Shown here in pieces: positions 1 to 8,468 of a stretch of 43,851 bases of DNA (the stretch's first letter is position 1; each line of letters begins with the position of its first letter). The stretch is from Tannerella forsythia. Its GTDB lineage: Bacteria; Bacteroidota; Bacteroidia; Bacteroidales; Tannerellaceae. The DNA lies in assembly GCF_003860135.1 (NCBI RefSeq), contig NZ_RQYN01000035.1, positions 1 through 43,851 on the forward strand, read 5' to 3'. The notes under the pieces were generated by a model. That model searched no databases. It saw only the letters and a program-made list of their open reading frames with translations, and was not told the origin of the DNA. The translations under genes and the position numbers were made by a program.

Positions 1-126
1 AGAAACAAAAGTTTCCGTGGCAGAAACAAAAGTTTCCGTGGCGGAAACTGAGGTTTCCATGGCAGAAACTGAGGTTTCCGTGGCGGAAACAAAAGTTTTC
101 GTGGCAGAGACTGAGGTTTCTGTCAT
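1..126 (+). repeat. 21-bp tandem repeat array 1 (six units, cut by window edge)
   Basis: Six consecutive 21-bp units begin at 1, 22, 43, 64, 85 and 106; the last is degenerate. Each unit contains an inverted repeat of the form (G)GAAAC-N4-GTTTC(C), so the array is a row of short hairpins spaced 21 bp apart. The array probably continues upstream of the window. Read on the plus strand it encodes a seven-residue repeat of the type AETEVSV. It shares unit length and design, but not sequence, with the arrays at 14011 and 31130. Confidence 0.9.
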
Positions 127-199
127 CGAAATTCGGAGCGCTTTCAATCATCGCCGCGTTTCCCGATTCGGAAAGCCGGTTTTCTTTACCGCGATGTAA
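2..199 (+). CDS. possible 3' end of a heptad-repeat protein (partial)
   Basis: The plus-strand frame through the array is open from the window edge to a stop at 197-199. It reads about 41 residues of AETEVSV-like heptads and then an unrelated 24-residue tail. No start codon can be assigned because the upstream end is missing. It may be the C-terminal extension of a gene outside the window, as suggested for the array at 14011, or simply a reading frame allowed by a 21-bp repeat. No function can be given. Confidence 0.25.
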   Translation, partial: ETKVSVAETKVSVAETEVSMAETEVSVAETKVFVAETEVSVIEIRSAFNHRRVSRFGKPVFFTAM

Positions 200-296
200 T
201 ATACGGACCCCCTTGTCTCGCCGGCCGGCCGATTCCCACTACTCAGGCTCGTTGGAGACTTACTCCCGTTAGATAATATACATGATAGTCAAACCC

Positions 297-331
297 AAAA
301 AAGCCTGCCCCAACGGTGCGTGGGGCAGGCT
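297..331 (-). terminator. intrinsic terminator of the SusCD-isomerase operon
   Basis: A perfect 10-bp stem, AGCCTGCCCC (302-311) with GGGGCAGGCT (322-331), has a 10-nt loop. On the minus strand it is followed by a run of six T. It lies 21 bp past the stop of the minus-strand isomerase gene. Confidence 0.9.
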
Positions 332-351
332 CTTATAAAGGAAAGACGCGA

Positions 352-1338
352 TTAGCGGGCGATATAGTCGGTGTAATACTTGTCGATATAGCCCTTCAGC
401 ATTTTAATCGAAGCAGGTACGGCGGTATCGGGGTTTTCCTTGCCTTCGAACTCGAGTGTAAGGTAGCCCCTGAAGCCGACGTCGTAGATATGTTTGATGA
501 TACGATCATAGTCAAGATCGAGCGTGTACCATGTCCCACCTCCGTTATACGTCTTGGCCGAGATAAAAATCGCTTCGGGAAGTACCTGAGCCAGTTTGTC
601 GTAAGGCTCTTCGAGGAAATTACCCGTATCCACAAGGAATTTCAACCAGTTGGAACGGACATTCTTCTTGATCCGAAGCATCCCTTCGGGTGTACCGGCA
701 ATGCCCCAATGATTCTCGAGAGCGAGCGTCACGCCACATTCTTCGGCTACGGGCAGACACTTGTAGATCGCATCTTCTACCCATCCGAACGCATCATTAT
801 CCGTATATCCTTCGACAGGTTTTTCGATTCCACGCGCTTTCATCAGGTTATCGAACGAGCCGCTGGTTCCCCATGTGCCCGAGTTCAGGCGCAGCGCAGG
901 GATTCCCATCTTATAAGCTAACCGGATGCAACGGATCGTATGGTCTACCATCCGCTGACGATACTCCTTATCGGGATTCACCCATCCCTGATGAATGCAG
1001 AGGCATACCAAAGCGACACCGTTTTCGTAGGCCAATCGTTTCAGCTTCTGCAAATAGCTGTTATCTTCGCTTTCCATCTGGCGATGCAGTACATCGACCC
1101 CTTCGATGCCCATATCGGCCGCTTTGAGAATACACGATTCGATGGAATCTTTCCGCTCACGGAATCCCCAATACGAATACGTTGATACCGCCAGTTTGAG
1201 ACGTCCCTGCACTTGTTGCTTGCCGGACACTGCCTCTGAAATTTCCGGCACCGTGTTGCTTGCAAACGTCGGGACTCCCAAACCGGCCACAATACCGGCA
1301 GTGCTTTGCGCTAAGAAAGAACGACGCGATAATTTCAT
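352..1338 (-). CDS. Tat-exported sugar phosphate isomerase/epimerase-like TIM-barrel protein
   Basis: A 328-residue protein of the xylose-isomerase-like TIM-barrel (AP endonuclease family 2) fold, a group that usually isomerises or epimerises sugars or cyclitols. The N terminus has a twin-arginine signal (SRRSFLAQ, then a hydrophobic stretch to about residue 27), so it is expected to leave the cytoplasm folded. Family-like metal-site stretches are visible: LALENHWG near residue 205, LVDTGNF near 237, and TLEFEGKE near the C terminus. The start is preceded by a good ribosome site (GGAGGT). It lies 19 bp after the susD-like gene and before a strong terminator, so it is the last gene of that operon. 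It probably processes the sugar taken up by the SusCD pair; the substrate is unknown. Confidence 0.85.
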   Translation of the reverse strand: MKLSRRSFLAQSTAGIVAGLGVPTFASNTVPEISEAVSGKQQVQGRLKLAVSTYSYWGFRERKDSIESCILKAADMGIEGVDVLHRQMESEDNSYLQKLKRLAYENGVALVCLCIHQGWVNPDKEYRQRMVDHTIRCIRLAYKMGIPALRLNSGTWGTSGSFDNLMKARGIEKPVEGYTDNDAFGWVEDAIYKCLPVAEECGVTLALENHWGIAGTPEGMLRIKKNVRSNWLKFLVDTGNFLEEPYDKLAQVLPEAIFISAKTYNGGGTWYTLDLDYDRIIKHIYDVGFRGYLTLEFEGKENPDTAVPASIKMLKGYIDKYYTDYIAR

Positions 1339-1357
1339 AACTTGACCTCCTTTCCTA

Positions 1358-2896
1358 TTAATATCCTTCGTTCTGCTTCAAATTGTTATTGAGTGATATC
1401 TCGCTGTCGGGAATCGGAAGCACATTGTCTTTCTTGATATTATACCCGTTCGGAAACTTCGTTTCCAGCTTTTCGCCCAAGGCTCCGAACACGTCGCACG
1501 GATAGTATTCCGGTCCGGCGTTCCAACGTTTGATATCATCCCAGAATTGTCCTTCGAGCGCCAGTTCAATACGCCGTTCATGACGTAGCGTTTTCCGGGC
1601 TTCGGCCTGTCCTAGCCCCTTCTTCACCGGCGGCATCTTCACGTCTTTGCGTTCGGTACGAATACGGTTGATCAGATCGATCGCTCCATCGATATCCTTA
1701 TTCAGCTCAATCATCGCTTCGGCGCGACACAGCAGCACATCGCCATAACGCAGAATCATAAAATCGAGAGGAGATTGACGACCTACGACCGGCATCGTCT
1801 CGATCGTATATTTACGGATACCGAAACCGACCTTTTGTCCTGTATGGTTCTTAATCTCGGTCGGATACAACTGCCCCTGAAAATAAGCACCCGGACGCAG
1901 AATGGTAAAGTCGAGACGTGGGTCTCTGTTTTTGTAAGGATCATTCTTGTCGACCGGAGTACCGTCAAGGGTCTCATATTCATCGACCAGCAACTGAGTC
2001 GGCGCAACCGAGTTGGAGCCGTCGATTCCGTATTTCAAATTTTGAGGTTGCCAGTAACGGTCGAAGATACTTCCCTGCTGAAACACCCCGTCCATAAAGC
2101 TCAAGGCAAAGAGCGTTTCGGCATTACCCTCGTTTTCATACTGGAATAAACCATAATACGTAGGGAAAAGTTGATACTTGTTCAACGCATCGATTTTGTC
2201 GCAATATTCCAACACTTTCTCCCATTCGGAGGTGTACATGTACGTTTTCATCTTCATCCCTAATGCTGCGCCTAACGTCGCCCGTCCGTTATCCGGAGAG
2301 TTTTTAGGCAAACGCTTGATGGCTTCGTCGAAGTCTTGACGTACTTGTTTCCAGACCTCTTCGGCCGATGCACGTGTCAGCTTACGTCCCTCCTCCGGCG
2401 TGATTGTTTTGAGCACGAGCGGCACGCCTCCATACGAACGCACGAGCAGGTCGTAGAAAAGGGCACGCAAGAAATAGACTTCGCCCAGCATCACTTCTTT
2501 TGCCGCCGCGTCCATATTCGGAACCTTATCTATGTTTTCCAAAAAGTAATTTGCACGATAAATTCCTCCGTAACAATATTTCCAGCGATTAGAAACGATT
2601 CCTCCGATACCGGACGTAATCGTTCCGTTGCCGACCTGTTTCTGTTTGCCTTCCCAATGCGCCCATTGATAGGCATTCGGCGTACAAGCGTCATAACCGC
2701 CTCCATAACCGTACACATAATTATTTCTCAATACACTGTACACTCCGTTCAAGGCCAGTTTCGCATCATCCGGTGAAGTCCAGAAGATTTCGTTTGTAAT
2801 CTTATCATCCGGCAATATGTCCAGATAACTTTCGCATGAGCTGAGTCCCGTCAATGTGACGACGGTGAGCATCATATAGATTATTTTTTTCATCAT
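1358..2896 (-). CDS. SusD/RagB-family outer-membrane lipoprotein
   Basis: A 512-residue surface glycan- or nutrient-binding lipoprotein, partner of the SusC porin just upstream. The signal peptide ends in LSSC, with lipidated Cys21. A SusD N-terminal TPR region follows (ESYLDILPDDKI, then W-ANYFLENI-like helices). The typical RagB C-terminal region includes RYGDVLLCRAEAMIELN, LINRIRTER and a FWDDIKRW-like motif near residue 470. It sits 24 bp after susC, so the two are co-transcribed. SusD proteins act as a lid on the SusC barrel. No ligand can be read from the sequence. Confidence 0.96.
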   Translation of the reverse strand: MMKKIIYMMLTVVTLTGLSSCESYLDILPDDKITNEIFWTSPDDAKLALNGVYSVLRNNYVYGYGGGYDACTPNAYQWAHWEGKQKQVGNGTITSGIGGIVSNRWKYCYGGIYRANYFLENIDKVPNMDAAAKEVMLGEVYFLRALFYDLLVRSYGGVPLVLKTITPEEGRKLTRASAEEVWKQVRQDFDEAIKRLPKNSPDNGRATLGAALGMKMKTYMYTSEWEKVLEYCDKIDALNKYQLFPTYYGLFQYENEGNAETLFALSFMDGVFQQGSIFDRYWQPQNLKYGIDGSNSVAPTQLLVDEYETLDGTPVDKNDPYKNRDPRLDFTILRPGAYFQGQLYPTEIKNHTGQKVGFGIRKYTIETMPVVGRQSPLDFMILRYGDVLLCRAEAMIELNKDIDGAIDLINRIRTERKDVKMPPVKKGLGQAEARKTLRHERRIELALEGQFWDDIKRWNAGPEYYPCDVFGALGEKLETKFPNGYNIKKDNVLPIPDSEISLNNNLKQNEGY

Positions 2897-2920
2897 TCTT
2901 TCATTTTGAATTGTTAAACA

Positions 2921-5900
2921 TCAAAAACTTACATTCAGTCCTAAAGAGAAAACACGCGGAATCGGATAGTGATAGCCGCCCCTGTCGAACGAATCCCGTT
3001 CGGGGTCAAAACCTTCGTATTTGCTGCTCACGATCGTAAATACATCCGTTGCGTTCAGATAAATGTATAACTTTTGCAAAAACAGGCTACGAGTAACATC
3101 TCTCGGCACGTTATATCCTAACTGAATATTTTTCAACTTTAAAAACGACATGTTAGCCGACCAGAACGACGACTCCTGACGATGCCAATCGGCATCGAGC
3201 GTAATCAGCGGTATTTCATTATTCTTATTTTCCGGTGTCCATGCACCCTCCCACTTCTTCGTGATCGTTCCTCCGGATACACCTAACGGAATAGTCCAGT
3301 CATTTCTGAAATACCCTTTCACTCCGGCTATTCCCGAGAACTGTACATTCAGGTCAAAACCTTTCCACGAGAGACTGCCGTTGATACCATACGTAAATTT
3401 CGGGATCGTATTACCGATTTCCTCTTTATCGCGGTAATCCAGTTTGCCGTCTCCGTTCACATCCTTGTAACGAATATAGCCTTCTTTGGGCTTAAAGCTA
3501 TTGTTTTTCATGTGTGTTGCACCCTCTTCGTCGGTCTGATAAATACCCTCCTGAATGAAGCCGTACAATGTCTTATACGAATAGCCTTCTCGGATGAGGA
3601 AAAGCTGATCCGGAGATTTGCCTCCGCGGAATTTCGTCACCTCATTGTCTACATACGTCAGATTCGCTCCGATGCTGTAAGACAAGCCCGAGCCTTTGTC
3701 TTGATCTTGCCAGGTTATCCCCAGCTCCATTCCGGTATTCTTCATTCTACCGACATTCTCGAACGGAGCGCCCATATCTCCCAAGACGGATGGAATAGGA
3801 AGCTGGACGATAATATCGGTTGTCAGACGCCGGAAATAATCGGCTTCGAGATTCAGGCGATTATTCAGGAATCCCATATCGAACCCGAAATCGGTCGAGG
3901 TCGTTGTTTCCCACGTAATATTCGGATCGACCAAAGCGGTGATAGCCGCGCCGGGCGCCAACGTATTGTTGAAATTATAACTGTTCGGATAATCTTGTGT
4001 AATAACCGTCAGGTAAGGGAAATAATCGGCGTTGCTCGGATTAGCTGTGTTCCCGATGTTCTGATTTCCGAGTTTACCCCACGAAGCACGCAACTTCAAA
4101 TTGCTGAACAGATCGAGGTCTTTGATAAACCGTTCTTCTCCCAAACGCCAGCCGGCCGAGAAAGATGGGAAGAGTCCCCAGCGATGCCCTTTGGCAAAAC
4201 GCGAAGACGCATCGGCACGCAGGTTGACTTCGGCCAAGTATTTTCCGTTCAGGGCGTAGTTGATCCGACCGAACCACGACATCATGCGCCACATGTATTT
4301 ATTCCCGTCGGCAAAAGGATTCCTGGTTCCCGAAGCAATCTGATGCAGCTCGGGTTTGGACGGATCCGTTTTTTTCGCTTTCGTGTAACGGCGTGTCGTA
4401 GCCTCCTGCTGATATCCGAGCAACAGACTCACGTCATGAATTTTGTTAAATACGCGATTGTAATTCAAATTCGTAAAGAATGTCGAATAATATTCATCGA
4501 CCATGGTACGCGATATCTGCAACGTAGACGGATAGTCGAGCGGTTTCGTCGGGTTCGACCGGTTCAGATCCGTATAGCAGGTGGCCAACTGATTATAATT
4601 ATCGATATTCCGATGCCAATATTGTCCGCTGTAGTGCGCGCTCAGAGTCAGTCCTTCGAGCAGGCGCAACGTAGCATACACATTCCCTTTGAGGAAGTTC
4701 GTCGTCGCCTCGTTCTTACCGTTATACAAATCGGGGAACGGATTACGGGTATCGACGATCGGGAGTCCGGCTTTCGGTCCCGAAAGGTAGAGCGCCTGTG
4801 TGCCTCCGTATGTTTTGCCGTCCTGCAAATAGGGAGTAGAGAACGGATGGCCGTTAGACATCATATAGAAAGCACGTTCGATCCCTGAAGAGTAGCCTCC
4901 GTCATAATCGACAAACGACTGATTCGATACGGTACGCATCACACGCCCTCTTCCGCCGAAAGTCAGCCACTCGCCTACTTTGGCTTCACTGTTAATAGAA
5001 AGATTATAGCGTTCCGAGTCGGTGTTTTTAATCGTTCCGTTATTTTTCAGGTACCCCATCGAAAGGTAGCTGTTCGATTTTTTTCCGCCAAACGTTGCGG
5101 ACACGTTGTGCTGTGTCGTAAAAGCATTTCGGAACACTTCATCGAAATAGTTCGTACTCGGATATTTATACGGATCTTTGCCGGAAGCGAAAGCATCGAT
5201 AACGTCCTGCGGAAACAGCGGATCGCCACCTTCGTTCGTGACGGCTTTATTCCATAGCTGCATATAGTGCGGGCTATCGGTAATCAGATCGTATTTCCGT
5301 CCGAGCTGCTGCACCCCGAAATATCCGTTATAGTTGATGCGCACCTGCTCGCCTTCACCTTTCTTCGTCTCGATCAGGACAACACCATTCGCCGCACGAG
5401 AACCGTAGATCGCTGCCGATGCCGCGTCTTTAAGGACCGTGATCGAGGCGATGTCGCTCGGATTCACGTCCGACATACGCCCTTCCACACCGTCAATGAG
5501 AATCATCGGATCGGTATTGTTCAGGGTGCCGTAACCACGAACACGAATCGTTGCACCGTCGGCACCGGGAGCACCGGAGTTTTGGCTGGCCCATACACCG
5601 GACACTTTTCCGGAGAGTGCTTGCGAAGGATTCGTAATCGGTCGGTTCTCCAGCTCCTGATTGTATTTAACCGTCGAAACGGAACCGGTCAGGTTCGCTT
5701 TCTTCTGCACACCGTAACCGACCACCACGACTTCTTCGAGGGCCTTTGTGTCTTCACGCAGTATCACATCGATCACATCTTTTCCTGCAGTAGAAACGGT
5801 CTGTTCGACATAACCGATATACGATACATGTAGGGATGCTCCGGCAGAAATTTCGAGCGTAAAACGCCCGTCGATATCCGTTACCGTACCGTTAGTCGTT

Positions 5901-6385
5901 CCCGCCTCTACGACGTTAGCTCCTATCACGGCTTCGCCCTGTGCATCGGTAATCCGTCCGGAGATCGACTTCCTGTCGGTAGCCTGCTGCAAACCGGGAT
6001 TGCCCGTTCCGGTCTTGTCCTTATGGGTGATCACGATATACTTATCGACCAGTTTGTAATTCATATCGGTATTTCCGAACAGCTGATTAAGCACCTCCGG
6101 CAGTTCTTTCTCGCCTGTCCGGATACTGAGTTTAGATTGTGTATCTACTATCGCACGATTGTAAAAGAAACGATACTCCGACTGTTTCTCTATTTCACGA
6201 AAAACATCGGGGAGTGTTACGTTTTCAAGAGCAAGATTGATTTTTGCATGCTGCGAATGCGTTACATCAGCCTGTAAAACGGACGAGACAGACAACAAGA
6301 CAACGGCTGTCAGACCGATTTTCAGGCATAATTTTCGCAAGGTCTGATGAAGATGACCTTTCATATAGTTCAATGCATTTTCCAT
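2921..6385 (-). CDS. SusC/RagA-family TonB-dependent transporter with STN signalling domain
   Basis: A 1154-residue outer-membrane transporter. After a signal sequence (about residues 1-40) comes a secretin/TonB short N-terminal (STN) domain (about 45-120). This is the module that contacts FecR-type anti-sigma factors. A carboxypeptidase-D-like beta-sandwich follows (about 140-212), then the RagA-type segment EEVVVVGYG, a plug (about 228-345), and a 22-strand barrel ending in aromatic FSLGLNVSF. The STN domain and the FecR and ECF genes directly upstream indicate trans-envelope signalling: substrate binding relieves FecR and switches on this operon. Methionine 8 (6364) is an alternative start. 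The imported substrate is unknown. Confidence 0.97.
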   Translation of the reverse strand: MENALNYMKGHLHQTLRKLCLKIGLTAVVLLSVSSVLQADVTHSQHAKINLALENVTLPDVFREIEKQSEYRFFYNRAIVDTQSKLSIRTGEKELPEVLNQLFGNTDMNYKLVDKYIVITHKDKTGTGNPGLQQATDRKSISGRITDAQGEAVIGANVVEAGTTNGTVTDIDGRFTLEISAGASLHVSYIGYVEQTVSTAGKDVIDVILREDTKALEEVVVVGYGVQKKANLTGSVSTVKYNQELENRPITNPSQALSGKVSGVWASQNSGAPGADGATIRVRGYGTLNNTDPMILIDGVEGRMSDVNPSDIASITVLKDAASAAIYGSRAANGVVLIETKKGEGEQVRINYNGYFGVQQLGRKYDLITDSPHYMQLWNKAVTNEGGDPLFPQDVIDAFASGKDPYKYPSTNYFDEVFRNAFTTQHNVSATFGGKKSNSYLSMGYLKNNGTIKNTDSERYNLSINSEAKVGEWLTFGGRGRVMRTVSNQSFVDYDGGYSSGIERAFYMMSNGHPFSTPYLQDGKTYGGTQALYLSGPKAGLPIVDTRNPFPDLYNGKNEATTNFLKGNVYATLRLLEGLTLSAHYSGQYWHRNIDNYNQLATCYTDLNRSNPTKPLDYPSTLQISRTMVDEYYSTFFTNLNYNRVFNKIHDVSLLLGYQQEATTRRYTKAKKTDPSKPELHQIASGTRNPFADGNKYMWRMMSWFGRINYALNGKYLAEVNLRADASSRFAKGHRWGLFPSFSAGWRLGEERFIKDLDLFSNLKLRASWGKLGNQNIGNTANPSNADYFPYLTVITQDYPNSYNFNNTLAPGAAITALVDPNITWETTTSTDFGFDMGFLNNRLNLEADYFRRLTTDIIVQLPIPSVLGDMGAPFENVGRMKNTGMELGITWQDQDKGSGLSYSIGANLTYVDNEVTKFRGGKSPDQLFLIREGYSYKTLYGFIQEGIYQTDEEGATHMKNNSFKPKEGYIRYKDVNGDGKLDYRDKEEIGNTIPKFTYGINGSLSWKGFDLNVQFSGIAGVKGYFRNDWTIPLGVSGGTITKKWEGAWTPENKNNEIPLITLDADWHRQESSFWSANMSFLKLKNIQLGYNVPRDVTRSLFLQKLYIYLNATDVFTIVSSKYEGFDPERDSFDRGGYHYPIPRVFSLGLNVSF

Positions 6386-6435
6386 ATTTATTTGTTGTAT
6401 TGCGATTTTAATTGAACAATTGTTATTATTTGATT

Positions 6436-6468
6436 TAAAAAAATGCAGACTGTCATTGTCGGACAGTC
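6436..6468 (-). terminator. probable terminator between fecR and susC
   Basis: A 7-bp stem, GACTGTC (6448-6454) with GACAGTC (6462-6468), has a 7-nt loop. On the minus strand it is followed after four bases by a run of seven T. It lies 120 bp past the fecR stop, so the sigma/anti-sigma transcript probably ends here and susC has its own promoter downstream. I see no TAnnTTTG box for susC, which fits an ECF-dependent promoter. The remaining gene-free sequence (6469-6587) shows only a weak CCGAAC/GTTCGG inverted repeat (6482-6510). Confidence 0.6.
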
Positions 6469-6587
6469 GGTCGGGTTATTTCCGAACAAGCAGAATTATC
6501 CGTAGTTCGGTTCTTATTTTCCTCTTTATATCATACGCATTCCTCCTCTCTTTGTAAGGTTTATATATTTATGAATCTGTCTGAATT

Positions 6588-7568
6588 TCATCGGATAAAT
6601 ACGGTATTTTCGTCTATAGTATAACTGATACGAAGGCTTGTTTTCAGCACATTCATAATTGTTTCGAGCGAATCATAATCTTTGAGCGTCCCTCCGAAAG
6701 TGGCTCGTTGTACTTCGGGATTGTCACAGAGGAATTTTACATGATACAGTCGTTCGAGGCGATGGATCAACTCTCCGAACGTCATCTTATCGAAAACAAA
6801 TTCGCCCCGACGCCACGAAGACAAAAGCTCCACATCTTTCTTCTCGACCGTAAAAGTACAGGTGCTTTTATCATACGTAAATACTTCACCCGGACGGAGG
6901 GCATGCAGCCACTTTCCACTTTCGATCGTAACCCCTCCTTCGAGCAAGGCAACCGAATTCGTTTCTTCCTCTTCGAACGCATATACATTAAATGAAGTAC
7001 CTGTCACACGATAAGTCAGTCTTTCGGTACATACAGAGAATGGACGCTGCTTATCCGTTTTCACCTCAAAATACGCTTCCCCTTTCAGGTATACGGTTCG
7101 CTCATGATCGCCAGAGAAATCGCCGTATAAAAGTGAACTGCACGCATTCAGCCACACAACCGTTCCATCCGGCAGTATCGTTCTCGATTTATCGCCGACG
7201 CCTGTTTCTATACGGGTTTGAGCCACGGTATGCTCCGGCTTTTTTTCCATTATATGACGACTCCCAAAAACCGAAAGCATACCAAGGATAACAAACGCGA
7301 CATAGCGCATCCAAGAGAAACGGTTGACGAAGGGTTTGCCTGCGGGTTGATTGACAAAAACCGTTTTCCGGAACATATCCCATTGCGACTCAACACGACT
7401 GTTTTGTCGCTCGTATTTCATACGTCCCGAATCATAAACGTCTTTCATCGAACGGAAATACATCCTGTTCGCCTCGCTTTCTTCAAGCCATTTCAGTAAC
7501 GCCGCCTGCTCCTCGAAAGAAGCACTGCCCGTCAGATATTTTATGATCAGCGTATCCGTCTGCGTCAT
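6588..7568 (-). CDS. FecR-family anti-sigma factor
   Basis: A 326-residue inner-membrane regulator. The N-terminal cytoplasmic part (about 1-80, LIIKYLTGSASFEEQAALLKW-like) binds the sigma factor. One membrane segment lies around residues 86-103. The periplasmic FecR domain (about 113-215) includes TRIETGVGDKSRTILPDG, VWLNACSSL and YLKGEAYFEV. A C-terminal DUF4974-like domain (about 255-326, MTFGELIHRLERLYHV) receives the signal from the SusC STN domain. It lies 47 bp downstream of the ECF gene. Family knowledge: such FecR proteins are cut by regulated proteolysis on signalling, releasing the sigma factor. Confidence 0.95.
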   Translation of the reverse strand: MTQTDTLIIKYLTGSASFEEQAALLKWLEESEANRMYFRSMKDVYDSGRMKYERQNSRVESQWDMFRKTVFVNQPAGKPFVNRFSWMRYVAFVILGMLSVFGSRHIMEKKPEHTVAQTRIETGVGDKSRTILPDGTVVWLNACSSLLYGDFSGDHERTVYLKGEAYFEVKTDKQRPFSVCTERLTYRVTGTSFNVYAFEEEETNSVALLEGGVTIESGKWLHALRPGEVFTYDKSTCTFTVEKKDVELLSSWRRGEFVFDKMTFGELIHRLERLYHVKFLCDNPEVQRATFGGTLKDYDSLETIMNVLKTSLRISYTIDENTVFIR

Positions 7569-7615
7569 GTTGTATCGCTCTTTTTTGGATATGACGCGCC
7601 AAATACCGGAACTAC

Positions 7616-8182
7616 TTAGCGAAAAACGAAAAAAATGATCAACAAAGTCGGTAAATAGTCATTGAACGCTGTTTTAAAAACTTTTAACGCGTTATATATC
7701 TGGACTTCTACGGTGCGGATGCTTAGCCCCAATTTCTCGGCGATTTCTTGATTTTTCATCCCTCGGTAGCGACTCATCTCAAAAATCTGCCGGCATTTTG
7801 CGGGTAACTTCTCCATTATGCGATGCATCATCCCATGTAATTCCTTAACATAGAGATCAGCTAAGGGATCAGGAATCTCCGGGTGCAGTTCGATTTCGCG
7901 AATACGCCATCTGACGGCCTCTTCACAGGCTGCACTGACCTTGCGCGAACGGATATAAGACAGACAGCGATTGTGTACGGATCGAAACAAATACGATTCG
8001 TACGAATGTATTCGGGAGTCATAATGCTCCCATAAGCTGATAAAGCATTCCTGCACGATGTCTCTGGCACATTCCTCATCGTCTACATACTTACGGCAAA
8101 ATGCAAACAGTTTCGGCTGCATCCGCCGAAACAGCGATTCGAACGCCCGGATATCCGGTTTATTCATTGATTTGGTGTTCAT
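7616..8182 (-). CDS. ECF-type RNA polymerase sigma-70 factor (FecI-like)
   Basis: A sigma factor of about 188 residues in the Bacteroidetes sigma-70 family 1 group. Region 2 (about residues 10-75) shows ARDIVQECFISLWEHY and LFRSVHNRCLSYIR; region 4 (about 115-170) shows CRQIFEMSRYRGMKNQEIAE and an SIRTVEVQIYNAL helix-turn-helix. A longer reading from 8224 is possible, but I chose methionine at 8182; methionine at 8167 is equally plausible. It heads the minus-strand locus and is expected to drive the SusCD operon when released by the adjacent FecR. The C terminus ends in an unusual hydrophobic LPTLLIIFFVFR stretch. Confidence 0.92.
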   Translation of the reverse strand: MNTKSMNKPDIRAFESLFRRMQPKLFAFCRKYVDDEECARDIVQECFISLWEHYDSRIHSYESYLFRSVHNRCLSYIRSRKVSAACEEAVRWRIREIELHPEIPDPLADLYVKELHGMMHRIMEKLPAKCRQIFEMSRYRGMKNQEIAEKLGLSIRTVEVQIYNALKVFKTAFNDYLPTLLIIFFVFR

Positions 8183-8237
8183 ATCATGGTATGATGTCTT
8201 CTGCGATTGTCCGGATTCACACACTCCCGAACGGATG

Positions 8238-8245
8238 CAAACTTA
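8238..8245 (-). promoter_or_regulatory. -7 box TAAGTTTG upstream of the ECF sigma gene
   Basis: Matches the Bacteroidetes -7 consensus TAnnTTTG on the minus strand, 55 bp before the chosen start. No clear -33 box is visible. The rest of 8183-8413 shows no other signal. Confidence 0.5.
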
Positions 8246-8413
8246 CAAAATATCTATGGGTTCGTAAAGCTATGCCGTATTTATTTACCCTATTTAGTCA
8301 AGATACCGAACCGGGAATATTTGAAAAAGACAAGGCAACAAAGTGAAACCGACGAATCATGATACGCAGCAAAACTTTTTATACCTCTATGCGTAAATTA
8401 AAAAATTATCGTG

Positions 8414-8421
8414 TACATTTG
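8414..8421 (+). promoter_or_regulatory. -7 box TACATTTG upstream of tdh
   Basis: TAnnTTTG match 47 bp before the tdh start, in an AT-rich stretch. The -33 region is not recognisable. Confidence 0.55.
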
Positions 8422-8468
8422 CGCCTCGAAAATTGGAAGTAATCCGTTAATTTAACTAACAAAAAAAG

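Noticed and set aside
6385-6480. TAnnTTTG promoter for susC
   Set aside because: No match found on the minus strand; an ECF-type promoter is likely, but I cannot point to its sequence.
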